From NCBI GenBank assembly GCA_034509925.1, contig CM067535.1, positions 6,438,201 to 6,502,200 on the forward strand: a DNA stretch of 64,000 nucleotides. Reading direction: 5' to 3'. The position numbers and the translations under genes were made by a program. Below, one piece after another: positions 37,301 to 50,507 of the stretch. The notes beneath the pieces were generated by a model. That model was not told where the DNA came from, ran no database searches, and saw only the letters and a list, made by a program, of their open reading frames with translations. The number at the start of each line of letters is the position of its first letter. The stretch's first letter is position 1. The DNA comes from Hirudinaria manillensis (Eukaryota > Annelida > Clitellata > Hirudinida > Hirudinidae).

Positions 37301-39849
37301 AATGATGACAACAATAACCTTATTATTTCTGCTGCCATTTATTTTAATTAATATAATATAATATTCATTTGTAGTGACGAGGGTGTACACTTTGCCATTC
37401 AGAAGGGTATCCAAGCCAGTAGGAGTGAAGTTGTTTACTTCAAACACAACGACTTGCAAGACTTAGAAAGAGTTTTGAAACTTCAGCAGGAAGAAGATAG
37501 GAAGGTTTGAATTCTCAAAGCTTATTCTATGCCAAGAGATGGTTTATTACTTAATTGTTATGTATTAACTTGAGTTTGAGACATTTATTATCAAAACAAA
37601 TTTTTCAATAAAATGATAACTGACTTGTAGAATCCAAAGAAAGCCAAGGTCACAAGGAGATTCATGATTGTTGAGGGTCTCTATCTCAACTATGGTGACA
37701 TTTGCCCACTCCCAGAACTGGTTAGTAGTCGTATCCCAAAAAAATATCTTCCAACATTTTCAAATCTATGACATTCAGGAGATAGGATAAACTAAGATAT
37801 AAACAAAATAGAATATTACTAGAATTTCATTACTTCTTAGTTGTTATAATATTGATTTCTGTGTCTCCACATTTGATTGTAATCGATTTTACCATTACTT
37901 TGTTGATATATCATCAGGTGAGACTCAAGCACGAGTACAAAGTCCGAATCTTTCTCGATGAGACGGTATCCTTTGGAACACTCGGTAGAACTGGTAGAGG
38001 AATTACAGAACATTTTGATGTTCCGGTGAGTGGATGGCAGATTCATGACAATCATGTTTGAGAGCATGAATTTGTTGATGATGTGTGAGTGTTGGTATGA
38101 ATTTTGTGTATGCTTTTGTGTATACATACAAACAAAAATTATTGAATACATTTAAGTATTAAACAGGAAATATTCTTAAAATAAACTCATAAATGTAGCT
38201 TTAAGAAGTGCCTACTTCTGCTCTCAGACAGATAGAGTAAATAATGGCCTCACAATTGTTGATGATTTATGAATTTGTTGATGCAACAAAGATGGTATGG
38301 AAATGGAAAAAAGGAATGTAATGACGGTCAATTGTTCTGTGTACAATGAGTTCTTTCAACAGGTTGATGAGATTGACCTCATTGCTGGATCCCTGGAGTA
38401 TTCTTTGGCTTCCGTAGGAGGCTTCTGCTGTGGAAAGTCCTACGTTGTTGATCATCAAGTAAGATACATTTATTTATATAGCAAAGAGACGATATAAATC
38501 TTATTCATTCATTGTAACTCGTATGTTTTATTATTTTTTTTTCAAATTTGTAATACCTTTTGCATACAAAGTTGCATGGAGTATTTTTTAAGAGGGCTCA
38601 ATTAATTGGTTAAATTAAGTTACAATTACTCGCCAGGTGGATTTGCTTATGGCCTGTCTTTTTGATGTGCTTTTCTATTTGTTTTTGGTCACCAATTTGT
38701 TTTATTGTTACATAAGCAGCATAATTAGATGAAATAATATTGAATTAATAACTATTATTATTTATATTTTAACCAATCCATTATGTGGTAAGACACATGA
38801 TTTGATAGGGCATATAACATATAACATTCCTAGAGACTATCAGGACTTGGATACTGCTTCTCTGCTTCGTGCCCTCCAATGTTGGCACAGTCAGCCATCA
38901 CTGCCTTGGAGATACTTGATGAGAGCCCAAGTTAGTAGGAAATGCTTGCAACACCAACCTTCTTAGTTTGTTTATTAATGAATATAATTTATTTCTTATA
39001 TGATAAAAATCATGCCAATTTTTTTATTGTAGCTTAGGATTGTTTTAAATTTTTGTTAAATAGATTATTGTGACATAATTATTAATATAATAAAAAAAAC
39101 TGTTTTTAAATTCAGATATGCTAGAAAAACTGAGACAGTTAAGCCAATATGCTCACGAAAAGTTGAAAAAGTTTGTGTGCTTACAATTAACCATTTAAGA
39201 ATTGTCGATTAAAAAAGTCATTTGTTCTCAATTGAGAACTTGATGATTATTTAAGGTCCCAATTTTAAAGACATTTAATAATTTGCAATTATTATTATTT
39301 GAAGAATTAAGGGTACCCATTTGAAAGGTTGTGAAATCTCACCACTGTTCCATTTGTATGTTGATGAGTCCAGAGGAAGGGAGGAAGATGCTGCAATCCT
39401 CAGGAAAGTAGTGCAAATGGTTTGTGAATATTGACCTATATTAAGAGGTTTTGAAGTTTTTGAGATCTGACGTGTATCCATTTTTGTTTAAATTTATATT
39501 TTACCTCTGTGAGATTTTTTTGATGCATTTGATGACTTTAATGTCATAAATATAGAAAATTTTATTAGATTTCTTATATAAAGTCTCAATTAATAAGGCT
39601 GAAGAAAGAGGAATTGCTCTCACTCAAGCTGCTTATCTGGAGGATGAAAAGTTCTTACCTCAGCCCAGGTTTTTGTCGTCTTCAAAATAAATTGTAACTT
39701 TTCGCTATTATTATTACTACTTGGTGATTAATTGTTACTTGCAATTCAGTATCCGCATTCCAATCAACTGCGAACTGGACTACCAAGACATTGATGAAGC
39801 TGTTGAAACTCTTAACTCTGTTTTTGAATTGGTTCTTTCTGTTCACTGA
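34358..39849 (+). CDS. SPTLC1: Serine palmitoyltransferase subunit 1 (15 exons)
   Basis: Long-chain-base subunit of the ER enzyme that condenses serine with palmitoyl-CoA, the first step of sphingolipid synthesis. Exons: 34358-34480, 35414-35521, 36011-36114, 36442-36535, 36690-36762, 37070-37202, 37375-37504, 37631-37720, 37918-38025, 38363-38458, 38834-38930, 39116-39170, 39305-39419, 39598-39668, 39750-39849; all phases close. An N-terminal TM helix ([15 protein letters not shown]) leads the alpha-oxoamine synthase fold: [50 protein letters not shown]. The PLP lysine position holds a non-lysine residue ([13 protein letters not shown]), as in other SPTLC1 proteins, so catalysis needs an SPTLC2 partner. 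Poly(A) signal AATAAA at 40139-40144. Confidence 0.97.
34481..35413 (+). other. SPTLC1 intron 1 (longest intron of the gene)
   Basis: 933 bases, AT-rich. I see no nested gene, recognisable repeat or mobile element in it. Confidence 0.5.
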
Positions 39850-40138
39850 AGGACTTCTGGCATCAAATATTTTAAGTATTTGATTCATTGAGACATGTTG
39901 AGACACTTTTCTTTGGCCCTTGCTACATTGAACTCATTTCTAATTTTGTACATCAGAAAGCTAAGTGATGAATATAATTTTCAAATTTGTAAGATTATAT
40001 CCCAAAAATATAGATCCAAGATGTAGGAAGATATCATCTCAGAAATATTAATTATAGATGATGTATGTCTTATGACTATATCTTGGATATAACCCTTCAT
40101 TTGTAAAATTTGCTGAGTGATGAAAGAGATCATTACAT

Positions 40139-40144
40139 AATAAA
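40139..40144 (+). promoter_or_regulatory. Poly(A) signal AATAAA of SPTLC1
   Basis: It is 290 bases past the SPTLC1 stop codon and is the first clear AATAAA downstream. Confidence 0.5.
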
Positions 40145-40902
40145 AATACACTTTTTGAAATGTTGGAAGTCTTGGATTCGTTCTTCAAAGAAAGAAAAAA
40201 ATCTCTGAGTTGTACGACTCCAAATGAGACTGTCTAGCAGCTTCAATAATAATATTTACCCTTAGGGGCTTCCCAAGCGCACGAGCAGTTAACAAAAGTA
40301 AACTTTTGTAAAAATATTTTAATCGAGATGCTCCCTTGAAGCTGAAGGATCTCAGCGGGAGCTTTTATTGGAAATAGAAAAGTACATGAGAAGTTTAAAG
40401 CGGCTGATGCGACGCACTAATCGATTAACAGAAGTGCGAAGTAGACCAATAGGCCTTAGATTGGCCCAGATCTCTGGCGAAAGCCAGTAGAATTTTACTG
40501 TTTGGACGTGCTAGGATGGAACATGGGGCTTTTAGCACTTGGAAATTTTTTATATTTGAGGTATCGAGGGAAAGGTTGAAAAGATGTCATACCGCGCCAG
40601 TTTTTTAAAACGCACCCAAGTCAAAACATTACTAAATAAATACTCTTACGTCAAGATCTAATACTTTCGGGTAAACGTGACTGCTCGAATTTTGAGGGGA
40701 ACGTTATTTGAAATTTTAAATACAATTTTATTGCCAAACAGAAGTATTTTTATAAATATTTGTGTGAAGGTTGTCTTGGCTTTGCGATCTTTCATTCGGT
40801 TCATGCTTGTTTTGTTTTGAACCATGTTTTGCTGGATCTAAGGAGCAAACGTGTTTGAAGTAATTTAATAATTTTTGTAGTTGATATATTCTCGCAAAAA
40901 GA
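40145..40902. other. SPTLC1 to TNPO3 intergenic region
   Basis: No supportable gene. The TNPO3 promoter and 5' UTR lie here, and short minus-strand frames are probably chance. Confidence 0.4.
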
Positions 40903-43900
40903 ATGGAGCCCATGCCCTCTATGGAAGTCGTCATCCAAGCCCTTAATTCATTGTACCGAGGCAGTGACAATGATGCCAGGGAAGCCGCATCCAAATGGCT
41001 GATGGAAATGCAGAAATCGGTAAGTTTAAAGAATAATCAAAGCATGGTTCAACATTGTAGATGAAGGAGCACATTATTTCATTATGCTGCTGACATGAAT
41101 GGTCTCTGTCACTAAAGACCGATAAATCATCCATTAAACTTCTTTAAAATTAAGAGATCTACCTTTGTGATGCATTGATTCTTTATATTTTGATTGATGT
41201 TAGGGATTTAATCTCAATTCAACAGTCTTGATCTATATAATGATTATTTAAACAATCATGACATAAATAACATTAATTTTATAACATGGTAAATTTGAAG
41301 GTTCATGCTTGGCATGTAGCAGACCAATTGCTGCAGTTAAATGCAGATGAAGAGTCAAGTTATTTTGCTGCTCAAACAATGAGGACAAAAGTAATAATTT
41401 CTTCTATTTCAAGCCATTGTTTATTTACAAAATATGGACTTAATTATATATATTTTTTAATTCAATTCATTTATTGCTCGTTTTGAAATCCCTGCCAAAT
41501 TAATTAAAATCTAAGTTTTGTTTTTATGTGAAGAAAGTGATTGTTTAAATTATGAATCAAAAATATATGATGATGATAAGTAGATGAATTGAGACATTTT
41601 GGAATTAATTAGTATGGGGTAGATTAAATGGTGACCAGAATCTAAACAAACTGATGTCGTTACTTGTTTTACAAAGATTTAAATTTTAAACCTGAATTTA
41701 TATGTATTTATTTAGATTCAGTTTTCCTTTCATGAAGTTCCAGCAGAAACATACCAGGTTGTTTGTTTGTTTAATCATGTGGATATTTATGATTTGCATT
41801 GAATGTGTCATTGTCAACTGTTAACAGACAATCAAATATCTTCCTATGAGCAAATTAAAATAAAAAATGAAATTGTTTTTTTTTGTAAATAAATAATAAA
41901 TTAATAATGCACATTTATTGCGACAGGCCCTATGCGGTTCTCTAATGTCACATTGCAGCAAAATAAGGAAAGATACAAAACATACAATTGTGACTCAGGT
42001 TGGTCTTCAACAACAAATGAAGTGCAAATATTTAAGGATATAATTTAAAAAATTCAATGTGGTTTTTCAACAGCTCTCTTTGGCACTTGCTGACCTTGCC
42101 CTCAAAGTTGCATCATGGAAGAACTCAGTAAAAAGTTTCATACAGGAGTGAGTGGATTGTGCATCTGAGTAATGAAATAATCTGTAAAGTAATAATATAA
42201 GTAGTCTATAATATAGTAATAAATTGTGCATCTGACTAATGAAATAATCTGTAAAGTAATAATATAAGTAGTCTATAATATAGTAATAAATTGTGCATCT
42301 GACTAATGAAATAATCTGTAAAGTAATAATATAAGTAGTCTATAATATAGTAATAAATCTGAGTAAAGCATAAGAGTCGCATCTTCATTGACATCCTAAA
42401 CTATTTGCAATGATAAGTTTATCTTAAAGATTAGTTTTTACATGTTCTTCTCCTCTATTTAAAGATTTTCTCAAACTGAGGATCACTGGGACTTCTTGTT
42501 GGAATTGCTTTCTGTGTTCCCAGAAGAGGTTTTTAGACATTTTTTTTCGTGATTAATCATGATATTTTTTTTTTAGCTGACAACATAATTTTATAAGATA
42601 TGTTTATCTAAGAATTTGTTATTTTATTATTTCGTTGCTTGCCTAGTTTTAATAAACTTCAAATGTTTTCTATTCATGTTTTCTTGCAGATAAATTGTCG
42701 ACAGTTAAAGCTCGGGGAAAACAGGAGGAACGAGGTTTATGCGGAGCTGAAAGAAACCGCTCCCGATTTCATCCAGTTTCTCGTTAGTTTTTTCTTTCAC
42801 AGAATTGTTAAGACTGACGACCAGATAGCTATTCTTGAATGAATAACTGTGTAATATTTTAATGTAATGTTTAATTACTCTATTGTCAAGAATATCTAAC
42901 TGTCGGAGCACTATAACTTTTGCTTTACCATGATCTAAGATCCGAATTGTCTCTGACATTATTATATTTTTAAGTTAAAATCTTTAAATTGCTAAAAAAA
43001 TTTCCAGTTCAGGATGGTTGAGGTGAGACAAAATGACATCACGACCTTGTCTCGAGTGTTCAAGTGCCTGAGCAGTTGGTTGAATATTTTTGCCATCCCA
43101 GAGCAAGTTTTCCTTTCTTGCAATCTCCTCCATCTTGCCTTCCTGGCAGTGGTAAGGAAATCTTGGATGATTTTTATGTTTTAATGTCTTTCTTTTTATT
43201 ATCTTTAGTTCTTTCTGCAAATGATGTGCAATCAAATTTTGATGTATTTAGGTTTAACTGATTGACAACATTTATATGCATAATATTATATTATAATAAT
43301 ATGTAACAATACTATATTATAAACCATATTGATTGGTATTAATTATTTATTATTTTATTACATTACCATTAAAATGCTTTCTAATTGTTTAGGCTTCCCA
43401 AAATTGTGACTCACTCCTCCACAAAAATGCTGCTGATTGCATTTGTGCAGCCATTGTAACCGTCGAGGTATCTTTTTCAACATTTTACATCAAAACGTTT
43501 TGTTGTTTCTTGCCTCTAATAAATAGTAAATTTATAAATAAACAAATAAATAAATCTATGATAAGGATGATATGCTGTGATATTTAATGTTTGCATCATG
43601 AAATGAGAAGAATCGTCTGCTTCTATTTTTAGGAACTCGAATGTAATCAAAACCTCGCTGAAGCTCTGTTCAAGGAAATCCACGGCCTCGTCGATTCTTA
43701 CCATCTCAGCGTGGCAATGAATGACATCGACAAGTTTGTCCTTATTTTCGTTTAACATTAATTATTAATTAATTAGTTAATTAATTTATTTGTTTATTAA
43801 TTATTATTATGAAAGATGATTCAATTAAACTTATTATTTACTTTTATGCTATCATTAGCTTAGTGAATTGCATTATAAATAAATTGAACTATCTTTATTT

Positions 43901-46900
43901 TTTATTTTATTTCGTAAAAAGAAATAATTGTTTCTGTTAAATTGCGTGCTTCCTTCCATTGGAATTAATTGAAATACTTGGAATTTAAATTAAATCATTA
44001 TATTTAATTTACAGGTGCATAAATTATGCTCGAATCTTTACAGAAATGGGTGAATCTGTTCTCGAGCCCATGGCTGAAACTCCCAACGAGGTTGGTTTGT
44101 TAAGTTTTTTTTTTAGAGATGTTACATTTGTTATTTAATTTATTAATCAATATTTGTTCTAAAAATGTTTTATTTTTGCTTTTATGATGGTTTATTGGAT
44201 TTTTTTCAAATGTATAAATAAAAATTAAGGGTTTTGGAGACTTTAAAGTTTTGGAAGTTCTGCTTACCTGCGTTGGACACCACAACTATCAGGTATAATT
44301 TACCACTGAAGTCCTTCGATGCATTTCATTCTCGTTTTTGTATAAACAGCGGTTTAAGTATATTTACGGATATCATAATAATGTCTTTGCTAGGTGGCGG
44401 ACGTGACCTTTGCCTTTTGGAACCACCTGTCCGACTATCTGTACGAGGATAAGAACAGGGCCACGCTCAATCTCTTCAAGCCGTACATCTGTCGTCTCAT
44501 AACAGCCCTTTGCAGGCTGTGCAAGTATGAAGAATCCAATGTTGGTACTATTTCCTTCGAGTCATGCTTTTTAAATGTCCTGCCTTAAATCCATTAGCTA
44601 ATCCAGATGGAATAACATTGGTTAATTCATTAAAAAATTAAATGAATGTTAAAATGTTAATGAATCAATGTCAGGATGACGTGAAGGATGACGACAGCGA
44701 CTTTGAGGACTTTAGGCAGAATGCCCTCGACCTTGTCAAGGACGTTCAGTTTATTGTTGGACCCGATGAAATTGTGGGACAGGTTAGCTTATCATTGAGT
44801 TTGTCGTGGGATTTGATTTGTTATTGATAAAGTTAAAATTTAATAATCAAAGTTAATGCCCCATAAAATCATTAAAAACAATTTCGAATTTTCTGAAATA
44901 TGCCATAATTAAACATTGTGCAAACGTAGCAGCAGTTAAAATTGCCTTTCCCCAAAATCAATCAATCAATCAATCAATTGCTTGGAATTTTATTTTGCAG
45001 TTAAACGAATCCTTAAAACAACACGTTCCGAATCAGTCGTGGGCAACTTACGAGGCTGCCCTTTTCATAATGCAGTCGCCTGGCAGGAAAGTCAACGAGT
45101 AAGTTATGTTACCAAGAGTTCATCTGTAATCATCTGAGACCTCTTGTTTTCTGGATTAGATATTAAGCAATTAAACATTGATAAGCTATTCAAAATTGCT
45201 AATTGTGTTCATTTATTGTTATTAATCATAATATGCAGCTAATAAATGTAAAATCTTTCAACATCTTGTATATAAGATTCTTCACACTGAACAATTTCCT
45301 TGCCTAGAATGCCAGGAAGAACATTCAAATTGTGATTGTTATTTAATAATTCTTTTAATTCCAGGAAAGATTCCAAAGCCACCTCGTCTCTTCTCCAGTT
45401 CATCATCACCTCAGTGCTTCCGTCCGTCCATCACGTGGCTCTGCAAAACACCTTTCTCAATCTCATCGCTTCTTTGCAGCGGTGGTTCAAAGCAAACAAA
45501 ATGTACTTAGGTTGGTGACTTAATTAAAGTTATTATTATTAACTAATAAATCATGATTTAAATTTATTATAATATATTAAATCTATTATAATATATTAAA
45601 TATATAATAATTATAATATGTTAAATTTATTATAATATATTATTTATTATTAACATAAAACGTAATGGTGTCGGTATTTTTCATTGCAGAAATGGTTCTT
45701 CCGATCATCATACAAGGCTTCAACAACCCAAAATTAGCTCCGACGTCTGCTCAATGCCTCCAGCAGTTGTGCGAGACTTGTTCGACTTTCTTCGTCAACG
45801 ACCTCCACACCCTCTTCACCATCCTCGAAGCAGTCGAATCAATTAATTTGCCTCAAGCCAGCACCATCAAGTTACTTGAAGGTAATTGTCAAATGACTTT
45901 TTTATATATATGTAGGAGTTGTTTTTAAAATGGCGTGTAATGTGCTTTTCTCGTGCCCATGTCGGGTCCATTTTCAATGATAAGTGAATTAAAATTAAAA
46001 TTGTGACTGGTCTGACGCTAGTCTTAATTATTTTTTTATTAATTAGTTGTTAATTTTATTTATTCTAATTAGCCCTGTCACTTAAAAAAAGAAATGGTAG
46101 CATAAATACTTTGAACGTTTTGCAGCTGCATCCAGTACATTGAGTTGCTTGGAGGTCAGCAAGGTCATTGAAGGTCTTGAGCATCTCTGCAATCCATCCA
46201 TTGTCAATCTCAAAAGGGTAGGTTCCCTTCTAAGATGGTCTCAGTTTCTAATGGAGGAAAAACTTAACATTATTTTGTTCGTTGTCCTGAGTGTTGTTGG
46301 TAGCACTCTGAATTTTTATGGAACACTGGCTTGCACTGTTGGTGTGAAGTAAAAGAAATTGATGTGCCAGTATGATGACTGAGTTCTTGCTTTCAGATAG
46401 CAGAGACGGTGACCGAAATAAAGAACAATACGAAAGATGACCCCAGTATTTGGCTCGACAGGCTTGCCTCCATTTTCAAGTGAGATTTTCTTGAAATTGT
46501 TTACGTTTTGTTCACTTCCTCGTATCGTTAAGTTGTTTCTAACTTGATAATCAAATACCATGAATTTGTAATGAATTGAAGAGGAGGCTCGATGTAATTT
46601 ATGAAAATATTTTATTTTTTAAATAGGGCTGTTCAAATAGATTTAGCTCCAGATCAGGCAAATCCATGTTTTGAATTCTTCATAAAGGTTTCTATTTGTT
46701 TGCCACTTGTTTTTATCCATTTTATTTGCTAATTATAACGTACGATCGTCGGATAGCATTTCGACATGTTTACGTTTACGTTTGTTTATCAACAATTGCA
46801 GTCATGGCCGACACTCTGCGACGTCATGAAGAAGTTCTCGGCCGACGGACGAGTCATCGAGCACTCGTGTCGTTGCATGAGGAACGGCATCAGGAGCTTC

Positions 46901-48510
46901 GGACGCAACAACACGTCTCTTATTCTGCCCATAGTCACATTGGTTTGTTGCAACTTTATTTTGATAAATTAATTTATATTTTTTTTTGTAATAATGACAA
47001 GCTCCAAATAATATCCATTTTTGTTGTAACTCATTTTGCATTAAGTTTATTTTTTTGTTGGTGTGGGACTTTTTATGAGATTAGAGTGTCAATTCTTATT
47101 TGAAATTCACCGAGTTAGCCATTGAAAGATGATAAATTATTTATAGATGGTGGAGATTTACAAGGAGCATCTTCACTCCTGTTGCCTTTACATGGGAAGC
47201 ATCATGGTCGACGCTTATGCAGGACACCAGCAGAACGTTCCAATCTTTCTTTCCATGCTTGATGTTCGTTTGAAACAACGTGTTTGCCAAATGTTACTAA
47301 CTACCTCTTAATTAAAAATCGTTAATTTTTGTTTCTTTGTTGCCATGTCAACAGGAATTCAGTGGGAAAACATTTGCTATGACAGAACAAATCAACGGCC
47401 TCCTCAACTATCCCGACGTTGTCGATGATTTCTTTCGACTTGCGCTCAGGTTGGCAATAAATTTCATGAATGCCAGTAATGTGAAGAATCTAAATAATTT
47501 ATATAATGTAATAAATAATATATTTACATAATACTGCACAATGATTATTGGCATGTTGATGATTGTGGATGTTTGAATAGCTATGCTATTGTTTTATTTA
47601 AAATTTATGCCATCAGTACGTTCAGTTCATTGCCACAGCATTAGCTGCAATAAATTTCAATAAATTCATACTGTTTATGATATTTAATTAAATGTTTAAT
47701 TATTTACAGATTTGTGGAGCAATGTCCCAAGGCATTCCTCGAGTTTACAGGCTGCAAAACCATCCTGTTGAGTGCCATCCATGCTGTTAGCATCCCTCAT
47801 TCCGATGCAAATGCCACCGTTGTCAGATTCCTGCAAACTGTCATCAAACTTGCCCAGAATAAGGTATAATATTGCATGATTATTATATCTTTAAATTGTC
47901 TGTGCATAGTATATATATAGCATGTATATATATATATATATACTATACTATATATATGTATAGTATATAGTATGTATAGTATAGTATACTATATATATGT
48001 AAAACAATATGTCGTGTAGTATAGTATATATGTATATAGTATATGGTGTTGCTTTGTGCCATACCATTTGATAGTATAATGTTATTTCAGCACTAGTCTT
48101 GATTAATTATTGATATCAGAGCACCAATGTTTGCCATTTTTATTTATATTTTACAATTTGATTGTATTTTCATCTCCAAATAAATAAAACATATTAATAA
48201 CGCTTGGCTCCAATTGTTGTGGTAGAAAGTTGCATTGCATTGGATGATGCAGATTGGTGCTGATGCTACGTGGAAGCATCAACAGAACCTTGTGCTGGGC
48301 TTGCTCAATGATCATGGCCTTGAACTTGTTTCTGCCATAATTGATGCTTGTCTGCTCAAAGTCCCTTCCAGACTCATCTCATACTTGGCCAGCACCATTC
48401 ATGAACTTCTCAAGATTGACAGAGAGGTTATACATATTCTACTATTATTAATTCTACTTCAATTGATCAGTTACAGAAATTGATCACCATAAACTTGATG
48501 CTTTGTAAAC

Positions 48511-48565
<55 letters not shown>

Positions 48566-49039
48566 TTATTATTAATAATTTATTATTATATATATACACA
48601 TAAAAAGAGATTTAGATCCATTGCAGCTGATAGTTTTTTATCATTTAATTGTTTAATTTAAAATTTTCTTTTGTCTTTGACTATTATTGATTTAGCTGTT
48701 GACCAATCAATTCTGACTTCTACAGGCCACAACCATCTGGCTTCAAGAGGCCCTCAACAGACTCCCCTTGCATTCAATCGCCGGTTGCATCGCCGTCACA
48801 CCTGAACAAAAGCATGAATTTCTAACTTCCATTACCAGGTACTACTCCAACATGTCGTTTTTTTTGTTTTTATTAATTATTAATTTATTTTAAATATTAA
48901 TTAATTATTTATTTGTTAATTACTAATTTATGTGGTCAGGAATCATTCCTGAATTTTAATCAATGTTTGATGTTTCAGCACTGAAAACGAAGATGAAATT
49001 GGAGATTTATACAAAGACTTTTCTATGTATTTCAAATGA
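40903..49039 (+). CDS. TNPO3: Transportin-3 / importin-beta-type receptor (27 exons)
   Basis: Nuclear import receptor for SR splicing factors, made of HEAT repeats. Exons: 40903-41019, 41301-41390, 41716-41757, 41927-41998, 42074-42147, 42465-42528, 42690-42782, 43008-43151, 43393-43467, 43633-43733, 44015-44090, 44230-44292, 44394-44540, 44675-44782, 45001-45098, 45365-45510, 45690-45881, 46126-46217, 46397-46479, 46627-46687, 46802-46942, 47147-47263, 47355-47449, 47710-47863, 48226-48426, 48726-48838, 48979-49039; phases close throughout. Diagnostic stretches include [65 protein letters not shown] and [16 protein letters not shown]. The C terminus differs from human but the full length is kept. 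Confidence 0.96.
42156..42357 (+). repeat. 67-bp tandem repeat, three copies, in a TNPO3 intron
   Basis: Units start at about 42156, 42223 and 42290 and are nearly identical, with one GAG/GAC difference. The array begins eight bases downstream of the exon 5 donor, so it is wholly intronic but abuts the 5' splice site. Confidence 0.9.
47880..48045. repeat. AT-rich simple repeat (TA/TAG variants) in a TNPO3 intron
   Basis: Irregular runs of TATATA and ATAGTATA follow exon 24. This is a degenerate microsatellite with no coding content. Confidence 0.8.
48509..48562. repeat. (TA)n microsatellite in a TNPO3 intron
   Basis: About 50 bases of uninterrupted TA dinucleotides within the intron after exon 25. 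Length polymorphism is likely. Confidence 0.9.
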
Positions 49040-50507
49040 ACAACTCATAGGAAAGAGAAATATTTTTGAGAATGATGGATCAAAGTTTGATTTTATTCTG
49101 TTTAGTGTATAGTAAATGTCAATTGAAAGCATGGTTTGGCATGTGCCCCCCCCCCTTTTTTTTGAGTGGTTTGTTTTGTTATACAATTCATGTTTAATTT
49201 AATTTAAGTCAAAAATTAGTAGTAAAACATGGAAAGCTGGGAGCAGAATTTAAGCATGTTTTTTTTTTTTAAATAATTTTCAAGCATTATTTGAAATTCT
49301 TGTGGAATATGATTTAGGAAGATATCTGGTAATTTGCTAGCCTCAGGAAATCATATGGTTTAAGCAAAGATTAAGCCTTTGAACTTAAGTCACTGGGATT
49401 TGGTCGCGTTTGTGCGTTGTTTAATCCCTTGCTAGAAAAGGCTATCTCGTTACGTAGGTTTCTTGAGTGGCTTGCTGTCCGTTGTTAAGTGGATAGAATC
49501 TTCGAATTCGCTACAATATTGTAAGTAAATAAATAAAATTGGTGCAGTCAGCCAGCGGGACGATAACCAGGATGTATTGGTGTCACCAGTGAAGCCGTTG
49601 AAGGTGGGTCATCAAGACCAAAAGGTACATGTTTCTTCATCCCTTGTTGAAAATGGAGGAATACTTTGGAAATAAATAAAAATAGTACTATCAGCCCCAG
49701 CTACCCCTTTAACTTTCCAATCTAGCAGAGACTGACAAAACACAGTTCCTCCCCTATCGCGACTCCCTATTATGCATACTAGGTATTCACACACGGACTG
49801 AACTCCAATCAAATATTTTTTGCTTTATGTCTTTATCATGAAAATATAAGCAGTCATAAAACACAAACTATATCTGTAAATTTAAAATTAAAAAACCTAA
49901 ATATAAGCAAATTCTATAGACGGAACTCTAACTCTATTGTCGTACGGTTTCCATCTAGACGGAACCTTAGCCAGTGCGGATCTGTTTTTCCAGGCAATAA
50001 CATAAAAAAAATTATTGCAAAATAAAAACGGCAGTTGAAGGGCTTATTTCGAAGGTGTCATTTTAAATGCCACTCCTCCCTTCACGAATATTAAATAGGA
50101 TCTGATTTGATCTGTTAAACGTAAGCTCGCCAGAAGACTTGCCAGTTTCGTGTCAACTGGGATTCGGTAGCCGGCCTCAAGTAGTCATTAGATTAAATTT
50201 CATTTTATATAATGTCTTATGGATTCCTTTTTTGTTTACTAGGTAGCATAACAGTTAACAGGAACATTTTAACGTATATTTAACAACTAGAAATGAGCCT
50301 CTTGACGCTCCTATTATTAAACACAAATTACGGAAGAGTATCTTTTAGAAAAATAGAGCAAATTTGCTGAAGCAAGCATAATGTATGAGACTACGCAAGA
50401 CTTAACTAGATTTAAATGCTCTAACCTGAGCTTATTGAGAATATCCAATAATTCGTGTTTTAAATAAGAAGTCTCTTTAAATTGTTTGCATTATTCTTGA
50501 TTTTCAG
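49040..50507. other. TNPO3 3' UTR and upstream region of the aconitase gene
   Basis: No supportable gene. It contains homopolymer runs (a C/T run near 49147), AATAAA at about 49530, and must contain the promoter and 5' exon(s) of the aconitase gene, whose first visible exon begins in mid-codon at 50508. Confidence 0.4.

Noticed and set aside
49500..49610. Possible solo LTR plus primer-binding-site-like sequence (TTGGTGCAGTCAGCC after an AATAAA)
   Set aside because: Suggestive of a retroelement leader, but no LTR partner, inverted TG/CA ends or target duplication could be found.
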